A DNA stretch of 64,000 bases from Calvatia gigantea. Lineage: Eukaryota > Basidiomycota > Agaricomycetes > Agaricales > Lycoperdaceae. A model generated the notes under the pieces. That model ran no database searches, was not told where the DNA came from, and saw only the letters and a program-made list of their open reading frames with translations. The DNA is taken from the NCBI GenBank assembly GCA_025093985.1, contig JACAAK010000001.1, positions 2,046,001 through 2,110,000 of the forward strand, in the 5' to 3' direction. Below, piece after piece: positions 36,056-49,108 of this stretch (position 1 is the first letter of the stretch; the number at the start of each line of letters is the position of its first letter). The position numbers were made by a program, and so were the translations under genes.

Positions 36056-39000
36056 CTAGTCGTCATTATCGTCCTCGTCATCTTGCGCTCTTTCTCGCCT
36101 GTGGACTGAGGGCCCAGCTTGCTGTGCGGACGAAGTTGACCCAGGAGTGAGAGGTTCAGTTTCTTCACGTATTGTCTCTCCCCCCGGACCTTTCCACTTC
36201 CCTTTCAGGAGAAAGCTATCATCCGTCGGCGTCGCTCCATCCAGTGCACGCTCCAAAGCTAAGGTACAGAGTTTTCAGTATAAATTTGCAGTTCAACAGG
36301 CGTACAAGAGACGGACCTTTTTCTCCCCGTTTCTTCAGCCGCAAGGACATCGCCTTGGTCAGAGAATCAATGTATGACTCGTATTTCACAGTTTCCTTTA
36401 GGATATATCTTGATTTCCTTTCCCAGTTCGTCTGTGCTTTTTGGGCGTTTGGCGATTTAGGTTGGTACTATATCGATCCCATCTGAGATTTTGTATCGCA
36501 ACAATGTGGTTAGGGCTCACTAAGTTCATCATCGGACTGCGCAGGTCATTATGCTGTTGAAGCTCTTTTTTGAGGAACGCAACATGCTTCTTCAACGCCT
36601 CCAGCTGGCTCTCCTCGTCATGTGTACTCGAGACAGTAGGCGGTAGGGGCTCCTTCCAATCGGCAATGAAGGTCTTGTCTACGTAAGGTGAGCTTGTTCC
36701 TCTCACGGTCGCCGCACCTTCTCGCCAAGCAAGTTTATAGCGGCTGCTCCTGGTGCTCCGGCCACTACGTCCACTGCGTATACTCATGGTATCAGTGGCG
36801 TCAACGGGCTCTCGAGATGCATCATGATGAGACACCGAGCGACCGTGTGCGTAAGGATCCAGGACTCTGTTCCAGCCATATTCCATGTTCGATACGCCTC
36901 CAGCGAGTGGCTCCTTACTGACTCTCGCTGCCCAGTAGTTACATGTGGAGACCCACTCATTCACTAGCTCCTCCGTTCCGGCCTGGAAGAAATAGACTCC
37001 ACCATTGGGGAGAGTCAAAACCATGCAGTGAGGTCGATGTCTATCATACCCAGGTGGAGGCAATGCATGAGCCAAGGAGTGGGCTAGCGAAAGGGTTCCA
37101 ACAGGGTTGGCGTTCGCCTGGGATTTGTTTCACAATTAGACTCGTCAATATACATGGCCTTGGGAATAGATACTCACAAGCCAATTTCCGCCGCCCACAG
37201 CCCCGGGATTACCGGTAGTATAGTCACCAAAGGTGAACATGTTGAGTTCACCCTTCTGGATAACAACAAATACATCCATCCACGATTTATCCTTCGCACG
37301 TTTTCCGCCAGCATCAGTGAAATGCTTGCGGCAAAGTATTCCTTCTTTTGCCCAAGGCGCTCCGAGTAACGCCAGCTCCTCATCGGAGATGCTGATTGTT
37401 GTCGAGCCCGAGTCATCGCTTTTGATACTGCGGTCGTCATCTTCCTGGGCTTCGCGAATGATTGTATGCGACAAGTTGTGGGCAAAGCCAAGGGTTGGCG
37501 TGAGGAAGGCAGACGTGGATCCGTACATTCCCTAATCGAGAGACTGTCAGGCTGATCCAGATACGTTTGGGATGGAACGGACCTCCTGTGTAGAAGTAGC
37601 AAAGCTGGGTGAGGGACTTGCACGCCCATCGATACTGCTATTGCTACTATATGGACTGACGCCAGTCTGGGCAGCTAATATCGATTGCCACCCCCGTATA
37701 CTGCCTCGTTTGTAGTTTTGGTGGTTCCCTCTGAAGCTCCTATTTCGCAAGACGCCAGGTCCAGGACTAAGAGAGGATGTCGAGACCCGTCCAATGCCCG
37801 CATTAAGTGGTTGGAGAATTTGCTGACTCTTAATTGAATTGTACATTTCCTACAATTTGGGTTAGCAGCAGAGCACAATGTAGGGTGGTCATCAACCAAC
37901 CTTGAGCAACACCTCCATATCTTCCTCCCATCCGCGACCGTATACCCGATGAGACATAGAGCGGGGATGGTCGTTGCTAGCCATTGAGACTTGGACGGAA
38001 GGTGTACTGCCATTGGTATGCTGGGTGTTGAAGGATGGTAATTGGGAACCGGGCACATCTTTCGAGACGCTGTTCCAGCTAGCGATACTATCGCTTCGCT
38101 TTGACCGCACAGCAGTCTCCGTGTCATCCGATCCTGTACCTCGAACACTGCTGGAACAGTCGTCGTAGGTCAGGTCAGAGGAAGAGAGGGCTGCAGGCGG
38201 GTTCGGTCGGAGTTGAGTTTGAATAGCAGTCATAGTGTTCCTCACAAATTGGCTGCGAGACATGCGGGATGTGAGGTCTGCCACGTGAAGATCGGTATTT
38301 AGTAGTAAGAGGGAATATGCAACAGCATGCACGATGTCTAGAGGGCATAGCATGAGGGAAGAACTTGACGATATTTGTAAATGACGCACTAGCACTCCCG
38401 TACAATCCGCCGTGATTGCAATCCCAATACCTCTTGCTGAACTCCTCCAAAATACGATCAACTTGTTGAGTCTCGCCTTTGAGATAGAGCTTGGCACACA
38501 GGCGCCTGGATATCCAGGTTCAGATGAAGGTCGGCCAGACGAGCGGAATTCATACCTAAAAGCCACGTCTAGCCGAAGATCCGCAAAGTCAAAACCTTCC
38601 ATGTAATATCGCAGCGCAACCTTATTGATACGACCACTAATGTCCGACATCTTGAGCTTGGGACTATGAATATTTTCAAGACCAAGGACTCACTGCTTTC
38701 CCAGCCACTCTGCTATTTTTTCTTTGGCAAGAAATTCTTCGTCTTCCTCCCAGCATTTTCGTGCCAGCTCTTTTGCTTTAGCTTCGAGCTCAACTTCATC
38801 CATATTTGATGATTGGCTCGACGATGGGAAGCGAGTTAGGCTCAAATCATTGATGGATAACTCCTGTTGTGAACTACGCCTCTGTGACACTTCATTGTGC
38901 ATGTGTCAAACGGAGATAGTAAGGGTGTACAAAGGAGGCACTCACGCATACGAGCATCATCAATAATTGGTAGTAAGGAAGGCTCCGAGCTTGACGCAGT

Positions 39001-40854
39001 TGAACGATGTAGGACACGAAGTCTGTGCGTATCTCGCGGGCTGCCTAAGGCGCCGAGGTTAGCACGAGGTTTCAACAAACCAGATGATGGGATGGTATGA
39101 CTCGGGCGAGGTGAGAGGTTGGCGCTCGTTGAGCCCGAAGGGGAACGAAGAGGTAGTTGCAGTGAGGAGCTGCGAGGCGGCACAACTGTTGTGTCTGCGT
39201 CCTCTCCAACTTTCTTGCCGTTCTTTGTGAATTCATCCTGCGAAGATCGATCTGATAGAATTGTATCGTCCGTCTTACGACGATATGCCAACTGTCGGGC
39301 AGGCGTGGAAGGGTCCTGCAACTCTAAAGTTGTCCCGGGATTTGACTCTAACTGAGATAGTTCGCCCTTGAATTGGTCGAGAATGTTGTGTAGGGTCGTG
39401 TCTGCCCATTGCTCTGTTTTGGGTTGTTCGAGTTTCTGGCGTTGATTGGGGGTAGGAGGGAGAGAATGATTCACCGGGGAAGATGCGACAGCTTTCTTCA
39501 AATCTACATCACCGACACTCATGCTTCTTCTTTTTGGTGTCAAGGTACCATTAGCAGTTGTGGTCGTCTTGGATATAGGCACAGGTTCTTGCACAAACAC
39601 AGACTTATCAACGAGGACCATGGAAGTGTCGGTGTCACTGCTGCCGCGTACAGGGTTTGGTAGAATGGGTGGAAGAGGCTTGGTCATATTTAGCCGAGGG
39701 GAAGTCTGAGAATCGATGGATGACTGTTGAGTGGGTGTCCTGTGTACAACAGGTATCGGAGGAAGAGGTGGCGTGAAAGCATCGAGGAGTGAAGGCGAAT
39801 TATGTGTGGGTGTGACAGGGACTGGAGATGACGCATCTGTTTTCTAGGTGTGCAAAAAGAGATGAACAATGAACACCATCGCGTGAAGTGAAAGTTGGCG
39901 AAAGCCACGACTCACAGTGCGTTCCCTAACGGAACTCGTACCTAGCATTTTGCCCCACAGAGCCCGCATAGAGCTTTTTTGTGGCTGGGTATTTGATAAA
40001 CTTGAGCCCTTGTTCTATGATATTAAATAAACTCTTCGGACTAACCTTCAAAGTCCCGGTTTCCTTCATGCGTGGACTCGACTGCATCCAGTCATTATTC
40101 TTCCCGTTCCTTCCGTCTCTCACCAAAGGCGAACTAGACATGGGGTGTCCTGGGCTCGCATTCGTAGCAGATCTCTGTCGTCCTGCGGCATTTGGAGAGG
40201 TCACAGAAGGCAAAGGCGGCGCCGGTTCTTCCCTCCTTTGTTCCCTCTCCCTCAAATTTCTGTACTGCTGGGAGCTGATGCCCCCGCCTCTCTCTTTTGC
40301 CTTGCGCAACAAGGTAGCAAGATCCGGACTGCTAGACGTACCAGGAGACCTATAGATAGACCTTCGATTCATTTGTCTCTCGGTGTGGTTCTCAATGGCA
40401 TCGTAAAATATGTCGCTAGGGGGTTGGGAGGTGCTTGGGGAAACAGTGGAGGCAGAAGGAGTGGCTGGTGAGGAGTCAGTTGTAGCGTTGGCGGGCGTTG
40501 GCGTTGGCGGTACAACTACTGGGGTACCAGGTTGTCCCAGCTTCATCGGGGTATTCGTGCTCGGATTTGCCCTGGTTTTAGAGACGGTCGGGCTAGGACC
40601 GGGGGTATTGGATGAACTATAACTCCGATGGGTTGGTGTTGGACTCAGATCCTGGCCCAGTGTATTGACGTCCACTCCTTCCCGAAGCATAACTGTACCC
40701 CCAGCTTGCAGGGCCTGCTCAAAATCCAAGTCTGTGCGGGAGACCCTGCGTTGTAGTCGATTCCTCACATCGTCAGATGCTACAGGTTGGAGGTGCTGTT
40801 GGTTGAGACGAGAGGGTACAGCGGCCGATGACGAGCCTTGGGCTGCGTTTGCAT
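36056..40854 (-). CDS. Sec7-PH Arf guanine-nucleotide exchange factor (EFA6/Syt1/Yel1-like)
   Basis: The protein should activate Arf-family GTPases at membranes. The first exon is 22 nt (40854-40833, MQTQPKA plus one base). A 53-bp intron joins it to SDDVRNRLQRRVSRTDLDFE. Nearly 700 residues of Ser/Thr/Pro-rich sequence follow. The Sec7 domain has GFDFADLRLDVAFR spliced to LYLKGETQQVDRILEEF, including the catalytic glutamate in GET, and AVAYSLLLLNTDLHVAD. A PH domain follows: GILCRKHFTDAGGKRAKDKS, MDVFVVIQKGELNMFTFGDY, VYFFQAGTEELVNEWVSTCN. A coiled coil after it includes NWERKSRYILKETVKYESYI. The acidic C-terminus ends DDEDDNDD at 36056. Sec7 before PH matches EFA6/PSD-type factors. It is 192 bp from the convergent GH76 gene. 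Confidence 0.85.
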
Positions 40855-41336
40855 TGTGCCGGAGACGGGAAGCCAGGATGGGAAATATTTACTGGGTATT
40901 CGGGTTGGGTGGCAAGAAAAGAGTTGAAGAGCACAATTGGCAAAAGGGAACAAGTGGAGAAAGCTTAGCTCGCACGAGACTGAATGTAAGTAGCCGCTGG
41001 GGTGAGAAGAACGGGTCGTGAAGGGAAGGATGAGCGGCGTAAGGGACGACAAAATGGTTGCCCCTGGAAATGTTGGGGGACAGATCAAATCACATACTTA
41101 ACAAATATCCCGTTTCTGTCATTTCCACAAGCAGAAAAAAAGAAGTAAATAACATAATCTAGTTGTGGCGTCTATTCATTGTGGCAAACATAACTAGAAT
41201 ATCAAACAAGTGTTAGAGACAACCCGTGCATGCGTGTCAGATAATGTTACAGTCTATGACGAAAAATGGGTAACAGAATTCAGTGGAACAAAGAAAACAA
41301 CATCAAGATTAAATTGGCACATATCGCACAGATGCC
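40855..41336. other. Intergenic region between the Sec7-PH and GATA-factor genes
   Basis: 480 bp holding the promoter of the Sec7-PH gene and the 3' end of the GATA-factor gene (both minus). No other gene is seen. Confidence 0.5.
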
Positions 41337-44300
41337 TTAGGATGTCGTGTTCGTCATTCCAGAAGTCCGCCTCTGTCGTTTCATAGACATACTACCCCCA
41401 TCAATCACACCTCCACCCCCCGCCGCGGCTTGCGTTACGCTAACACGCGCACTGCCAGCTGAAGGCGCTCCTCCCCTGGTCGTACCTGACAACAAGGAAT
41501 TCGATTGTGAGCGAGGTCGCGTCGTTGAAGACGCGATTTTGGGGAGCGCGGTGCCCTTGCGCAGCCCACTGTTAGGGTTACCGGAGGCTCGATTCCTGGT
41601 GTGGGTTTAAGAAACGTGGCCGATTTCATCAAACCGATCAGCACCTACCGTTTCTTAATGATATCCGTTTTGAGTGAAAGGGGGCGAACTACACCGTGAA
41701 GTTTCTGACAAACTGTGAGTAAATAGCATTGATCTTTTTTGAGACCTGATCGCTCACATAGAACAGGCCACACGCGTTACCTGCACAGATAGTGTTGATT
41801 AACAAAGAACCATGGATCGTGTTTGATATAGGGCACTTACATAGTGGCTGACCTTCGGGATCTCTCCTCCACAGCGGCGTATTTGTCGTCTGGCAGTTCG
41901 TACACAGGGTAGGTGTTTGGTCACCATCCTCACTATTCTTCCCATGACTTCGCGCAGTATTACTACCTCCACCGCCTTCTTCCTTCCGGTTCGTGCCTGA
42001 ACCCCCAGGCGGTCCGTTTGATTCAGGAGAACCTGTTGATGATCCCCCATCTCCCCCAAGACCATGTGGAGAGCTTGATGCATTGTTGTTGGTGGATACT
42101 GATTTCCTCCGTTGCACCTCCTGAGCACCTTGCTGCAACGACATGTACTTCCTTGTTGAATCTGTCCCTCTCCTGGACCCTTGAATCTGTGGTGCACTTG
42201 CACTCGCACCGGCGCCAGTCGCACCCGGACTTTCAGTAGAAGCTGGTGTCGACGCATTTGAAACGTTATACGACTCCGGACTGCCTGTTGCACCCGACCC
42301 CCGTCCGTTGGCCCAGCCATCACTCGCGGGACTAAGCCCATCCGAGGTAACATTTGTTGTGAAGTTAACAATTTGCGTTGGATCGACATGCGTATACGGG
42401 GACCCATTCAAGGGATACACCAATCCTATCTCCATCAACTGACGGTAATCCAAGCCAGACTGGTTTACCATATTCGCCGCGCTCAATTGAGCGTATCCTT
42501 CCGCCATGGCTGCAGAGGCAGCAGCAGCCGCTGCGGATAAACCTTCCTGGTGACCCGATGGTCCTATTGTTCCAGAGGGATGGTGGTACAAGCTCCCACC
42601 AACTGGTACAGAAGATCCGGGCAAATATTCAACACTATCATGGCTGTTACCCGTGCCTCCAGGCCCTGCATTTCCAATGCGAGCATCACCCTCAGTCGTC
42701 CGGAGCGAGAGAGAGAAATCTGCATTAAGAACAGATGAGGTGGTTCCCGGAGCAGGAAGGTCAAATATACCTTCATAAGCCGGGTAGGAGAAATTGAATG
42801 ACGACGAGGGAAACGAGGCATTGTTATCGCCACTTTGGTTATCCGGCTTACTGGTATTTGACGGAGTTAATTGCACTGCATTACCATCCACGTCTGATGG
42901 ATCGGCACGCAATAAGCTATCGAAGTGATCGTTCTCGGCCGGTCGTTTCGTGCCCACAAGGCTCTCCGTCGGCGGAAGTGGTCTCCCATTCACTTGATGA
43001 CGACCTCCTATGAATTGCAAAATTCCTTCCCGAGAAACTGTATGATCAAAGCTAGTCTTGCGCACATGTCGAGGAAATCCTCGCGTTTCCGATGCCGGAA
43101 GCCCGCTCGAATTTGGCACCTTCGCCAAACCATGTAATCCAGAAGCAGGTAAAGAGGACGGGGCGAAGCTTGAATCGTCAAACGATTGCACGGGATTGAA
43201 ATGTGCCGGGTGTGCATACTGGCTGTCAGAAGGAGCATCAAAAGCTCCCGGATTCTGATCAGCTGGGTCTTCAAAGACAGATGTTAGGGGATTATTGTTG
43301 CCAGAAGGTCCACTAGCAAAACTAGGTTTTCCAGAAGATAGGAGTGATACGCCCGGGATAGGTATGCTGTTTGAAGGTTTGGTCAAACCCCTTCCGTATG
43401 CGTTGTCTGACCTCGATGGCTCAAGTGAGCTTGCCGCCAAGGCAGGGAACGGATACTGGCCATCTAATGTTTGAGTGTGGAAAAGTCCAGGTTGGTCGAA
43501 GACCATGGGAGCATCATTTACGCGTGAGCGAGAGCGACTCGTAGGCCGCCAATCCATCGATATTCGTGATCTCGACCTACTAATTGCCCTCCAGTCCATA
43601 GACACAACGCTAAATAAATAAATAAATAAAGGGATGGTAAGTCAACACAAAGGTGGGCAGGTTTGAAACGCCTTGATGAAACAAGAGAAAAACTCACTCA
43701 TCTTCTTCAGGACCGTCCTGATTTGTCCCGTCAAAACCAACTACACGCACTTTGGCCTTGCCTTTATCAATCCGACGGCCACGTTCGCCCAGCTCGTCCC
43801 TGGTTTCAGAGGTGGCACCATTGGATTGTTGGTTTAATGTCACATCCGATGGCGAAGATATGTCGTGCTTCTTGCTAATCGCCTCCGAAAACTGTGCCGT
43901 CTCTTCCTCCCCCTTCTTTTTCTTAAGGGCCAGGGCCATCATTCGCCAGGTAAGGTTTTCCATCCGATGGGCGTGGGGTAGGGCAGCTTTTTGACGGGCG
44001 TACATCTTCCACACCTGAGTGGCGAGTGGATCTTCCTTTGCCATCCTATCAGGATCAACGCCAGGATCCAATTGAGAATGGAAAGTGGGAGAACCAGACA
44101 CACGAGGGGAGGCGAAAGGACTTGTGGCTTGGGGGGATATAGAAGGGGCGGTAGCACCGAACACCTCATCGGAAAAGAGATCGCTGAACAAGCTAGATTT
44201 TGATTCGGTCGTGGGAGTAAAGGAGGAGGCAGAGGATTGTGCAGTATTTAGCGGTTCTGTTGCTAGAAGAGAGCCTGAGTTGTCGTTCAAAGCACGGAAA

Positions 44301-45245
44301 CCCCTTGGTCGGGTAGCGGTTGTGGACGCGGGTGACATCCAAAGCGATGGGGGTAAACCGGTACCTGAACGCTCACCTGAATATGATAAAGCAGGGTTAT
44401 AATGAACTGATTGAAACGGACGGTTACGGGTGCTTGAGTCGTGATGGATAGTGGTGTCGTATCGGTGAGTAGTCATTCCATTGGCGATTGTAGCAGGCTC
44501 AGCAGTGTTTGCAGAACCGCCGGGTATCGAATGCAGAGACGAGCGTCGATCATGAGCTGGACAATTCAGTAAACGTTATCAAAAGCTCAAGCGGTAGAAG
44601 GTATGTTTACTAACAAGAAGAAATCTTGCCCTTTGGAACCTGAAGTTGCGAAGCAAGTGAGGCGTTTGAGCGTGGGAGAGGGGGATTGGATGAGAAGGTA
44701 GGAGGAGGGTGGTTATACAGTACTGAAGGCTGCGACCAAGAACCAGATGTGCCTGGTTGTAATGAGATTGGGATTGTTGAAGATGTAGAGGAGCCACCAT
44801 AATGTTGATGGAAGGCGGGGGAGGGTAAGCTGGACGGAGTGCCCTGAGAGAGGGGTGGGAGCTGACCAAGTACTCCGTTGGAGACAAGAGCGGTAAATAC
44901 AGAAGGACTCAACGGAGCAGAAAATATGGAGGTCCAATCAGTGTTATTAAATTGCTGGATGCTAACATTGGAATCGAGGGTATCGGTGCTGGTGGTTCGG
45001 GAAGCGGAGTTGAGAGGCAGGAATTGACCTGGGGGAAGGGTAGCACCAAGGGGTGATGTCTGAGACCATGGGGAAGGTACGGGGGATGGGGATATAGAGG
45101 AAAGATGCGGACTGAGTTCTGTTGACGAAGAAGATGTGTTCTGGTGGGGGGCGAGTGGAGATGTGTTCAACGCGGGCTTGGCAGAAGTCCAAGCAGACGA
45201 AGGTCGATTAGGGAGTCCCTTGATAGAGGAAGAGGTCCTTTCCAT
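41337..45245 (-). CDS. areA: AreA/NIT2-type GATA transcription factor (nitrogen regulator)
   Basis: Global activator of nitrogen-catabolite genes in fungi, acting in the nucleus on HGATAR sites. The start is ATG 45245 ([13 protein letters not shown]). The N-terminus has [18 protein letters not shown]. The AreA-specific domain reads [20 protein letters not shown] then [20 protein letters not shown]. After an intron come two copies of SMDWR.xSRSRSR, then a long Ser/Gly/Asn-rich activation region with a poly-Ala run. The single zinc finger [20 protein letters not shown] is split by introns, continuing LCNACGLFY and [20 protein letters not shown]. The protein ends [14 protein letters not shown] at TAA 41337. 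The finger and the N-terminal domain together make the AreA assignment firm. A GATAA cluster about 2.8-3.0 kb upstream suggests autoregulation. Confidence 0.9.
43611..43630. repeat. (TAAA)5 microsatellite at an intron acceptor of the GATA-factor gene
   Basis: On the coding strand it reads as repeated TTTA and ends in TTTAG, so the repeat itself forms the T-rich end and AG of the intron before [10 protein letters not shown]. Confidence 0.85.
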
Positions 45246-48200
45246 CTGTCCTAAGAAATGAGCAGGTCGGTCGCGAGGGCACGGAAGGTTCTGATGAACC
45301 AAAACAAGGACTATTTGACCTGGAGGATAATTTGTACGGGGTGAGGGTGCAATGGGTGATATGCACAACAAAGAGCTGAATACCTGGAATACCTAGATGA
45401 GGTGAAATATAGAGCAGAAAAGGCGCAGAAAATAACGGATATGGCCCAGATTGATGATGGAAGAGAAAGGGAAGAAGGGACTGCCTGCGTTTGGCTGGTT
45501 GGCTGGTTTGGAGAGGTTTGCTACCCGCATCCATTGCCTATTTGCGGTCCGATTCACAAACGCAGGACCCCGGTCACTCAATTCTTCCTCTACTCCTCCT
45601 CCATCACCTTGTTCTCGCTTCCACTCTTCGCTCTGGCTATCCAGCACACCAGCCAATTAACTCGCTGCTGGCTAACGCTGCGCTCTCCGACGACATCTTG
45701 TATATGAGCAATGGCTGGAGTTAGCAAATTTATGGCCAGGTGGCCGGGGTCGTGTGTGAGATCGGACCGTGGATCTGGACAAATATCGACTTGGATTGAT
45801 CGACAACCTGGGCTGGCGTCGGAGCGTGGTGCAGTAGAAACTGCACACTCAGGAACTCTCTCATCAACTATTTTATCATTCGCTCGTCCCGCCACCGCCA
45901 TTGCTAACTCATCCCCTCGAAATCCATCCCTCTCTCACGCAATCTTCATATCCTATAACCCTTTGCTCTCTAATGCATCACTACTACATACATAATTATT
46001 AATTATCCGCCACCGATCACTCCATAACCTCCATGCAACCTGCCCAGGTTCTGGCTGCCACGTACCCATCGTACTACCTTTGAAAACAAAACAGCCCTCT
46101 CAGTCTCCCGCAACCACATCCACACACACCCCTCCCGTCTATCTCCCACCCTTCATGCAAAAAATTGATCCCCGGGTCACTCTTGTTCACAACTCTAAAA
46201 GTATCTACGTCGCGCCTAAAGATCGCTTGTGCAAGTAGGAGGTTTAAAGTGGAAAAGCATAATGTTACCTTTCATTCGATCCCCCCATCCACCATTGTCG
46301 GGCCCGAACCAATTCCACAGGCACACACATCACTACAAAGGGCACACAGTCGATTTAACCGCTGCCTTTACTGTAATGTCCATTTATGATCCATGACAGA
46401 CGACGTCACATAGGCTTTGATTGACGCCGACCTCTTGTCCCGATGGATCTCCTCTCTCGGATTGAACATTGAGCTGCACGAGCTTTGTCTCATGAAAACG
46501 TTCTTGTGATATTCACTTCATCGAGCTGAGACCGACGACTACTGACCAACACCTAATACCTATCTATCATACGCACAATCCCTATTGATTCAAATACTCA
46601 ACCAGCGCCCATACAATCCATTTGACAGCCAACATAACCATGCTGCTTTGGTTTCTGACTTACAAGAGCTGTTTACCGCTTATAATTCAGTTCCACTCCT
46701 CTTATGCGTCACTTCCCGTCGCCCCTCATCGCCATCAGCCTATCCCCCTATCCCCCTCCCGTTCACCACCTGCGTAAAAAAACCTTCATTCGACATCCAT
46801 TCATACCAACAAATATATTGCACTTTACTACCATCTAATTTATTACCCAACGGATAGATTACTCAGAAGAGGCTGGCTCGGAGTTTGTCCCCTCGATAAG
46901 GACCTGCTGCACAACTTCCGGCACGGCAAGCCGCTAACGTTTTAACTGTCATCAACCGAGTAGGAGGCCGGGGCTGCTTTTTCCTCTGGTCAGTTAGAAG
47001 GCCGACCAAGGGGAACAATTACCACAGCACAATAACTAACAGCGACAGAATACAGAAAACCTAACACCTACCCATTATCATATCCCCCTGAGCCCCTTCC
47101 CGTAGGTGTCATTTTGTCGGAGCAAAGACGGCAAAATGGACCGCAACTTTTCCCTGGGCGAGAGGACCCGGTAACCCATTTGCAAACGTGGCCCAGTATG
47201 TTTTCCTTTTCCTCGAAGTGCCTCATGTCGTTTCCGATAACCTTCACTTTTTTTATTCCTCCCTTTATCTCCAACCTCCACGTTCCAACTTCTCTTGCTG
47301 CAAGATACGGAGTTTTTCACGCTTAACAAGCACCTTTTTCCCACCAAAAACCTGCCGTGTCTGTTGTTAAATCTTGGCCCTAAGATCGACTCCGGAATCC
47401 CTCCGGAACCAATTGCTCAGCTATGCATTGTCTTGTTTCGGTCCCGGGTGGCTCGGACTTTCAGGTTCACGGTTCGCTTGTTCGTGCTACCCCGCCTAGA
47501 AATGCTCTACTAAGCATGTAAAGAAATGGGCAAATTAAGGAAGAGCCACCGCCCCACCTTTCAAAAACCCTCTCAAGCAGTGGCCTTGGACCTGGATACT
47601 TATCTCATTTCTCAGGGGGTCAATGAATGCAAAAATTTCGAGAACCTCTCGCTTCTGCGCTAATTTGAGGAGGCAGACAACCATACGAGAATGGGCGAAT
47701 GCCAGTGGCCGGGAACAATGGAACACCCTTGTTGGTTTTCTGGCCGCTCGAGACTTTGACGTTCGGCGCCAGTGACGATAAAGGCAGCTGGTGACTTATC
47801 GCTCCCGATAACAGTCGTCCCAGGAGTATCTCGGTGGCAATAAGGGACAAGAAGGGGGGTCCATGTCGGAACAAAGTTGAACACCAACAGATAGGCAGTA
47901 TTTACATTTCTGACCGTGCAATAAAACCCGTTCTGGAATACCAGGCCAACCCGAATAAGTGCTCCACACCTTGTATGTATATTTACCCCCCCCCTCTCAG
48001 AATCCGGCCGTTTACTATATAAACGCGCCCATAGTAAGCATCAGAACCTCTAGTTATCTCCTTATCTTGACGCGCATACGAGGATAAACGCAACTTATCT
48101 TTCCTACTCATGTTTCTCTCCATCTGAATGCCTTTATTGCTCGAGCCCAGGAATGGATACAGAAGCTCAGTCCTTATCCTTATCATAAGCTATCTTGAAC

Positions 48201-49108
48201 CAGAAGACCGTCCGCCCTTCGACCCACATATATAAGAAATCACTACTTAGTGCTGCCCACGAGATAAGGGACAAACCCTCCTTACTTTTAATCTTTCACT
48301 TCAAGACTTTGCTGGTCGGTTCCCTCTTCTCGAACTCAGTGAAGTCCCTCCTTGAAGCTTGAAGACACCGGTGCTCGTACCCATAATTTATACGTGAGTA
48401 TATCCACCGCTTAACCGGACGCCACATCCTGTTCCTTATACTGCTTGTCGCCGAAACATAACTACTGCGCCCTTAACACGTGGACGAAGTTTCCCCCAGT
48501 ACGAACCCTTGGCAACGATTTATCTCCCCACTTTATGAGGCCCACGGGTCGCGTGGATGTCGATTGGGCATTTGGGCAGAAAATCCTCATACGGTAAATC
48601 GCAGATGAGAAGCACCCATATGGGATATTGTTTGCCAGGAGTGAATAGGCAGATGACAGCATAGGGTTGGGTCGGATTGGAGACGCTGAAGCGATGCTTA
48701 CACGAGGAGGCAATGAACCGGGTGACAGCTTACACGGACGAGCCACGATCTATCCCCATCTTCCACAAAGGAACATCAGAAATGTCTAGCAAGGATTGTA
48801 CAAAGTGTGGGGGCAGATGGGGAAACCTGGTGGGAGAGCCATTTGTGGCACACGGAGACTTCTTTGTTGCGGTAAGCAATGAACTATTCTTGCCAACCCA
48901 CTCTTTTGTGGTGTTTTCCACATGATCAGCTTGCGCCACTTGGAACAGACTCGCGGTCTAGACCTTCCCAGTGTGCGTTCGTGTCGCATATGCCAGCTCT
49001 TCGATGTCTCCTTCCTATTTCACTAGTGACAAATGCTTGGGTGTAAATTACTGGGTATTATGCTCAGCTGGCACGTTTCAGCAACAAAGAGCAGTGTTCA
49101 TGGCAATA
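45246..49108. other. Gene-poor interval of 3.9 kb upstream of the AreA-type gene
   Basis: No frame on either strand has a recognisable domain or consistent splice pattern. The plus strand is pyrimidine-rich from 45900 to 46900. In such a compact window this is likely a long promoter and leader of the GATA-factor gene plus the 3' flank of the peptidase gene. A noncoding transcript is possible. A TATATAAA is present at 48016. Confidence 0.55.
48054..48267. promoter_or_regulatory. Cluster of seven GATAA/TTATC motifs, candidate GATA-factor binding region
   Basis: TTATC occurs at 48054, 48062, 48095, 48174 and 48180, and GATAA at 48083 and 48263. Five of the seven fit HGATAR, the AreA-family site. 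By base frequency one would expect fewer than one in this length. The cluster lies 2.8-3.0 kb upstream of the AreA-type start codon. Function is inferred. Confidence 0.5.

Noticed and set aside
43694..44402. Open frames on the plus strand within the AreA-type gene
   Set aside because: They are shadows of the minus-strand exons, which carry the conserved AreA N-terminal domain.
47535..47887. Short minus-strand frames in the gene-poor interval
   Set aside because: No domain, no consistent splice sites, and no codon pattern to support them.
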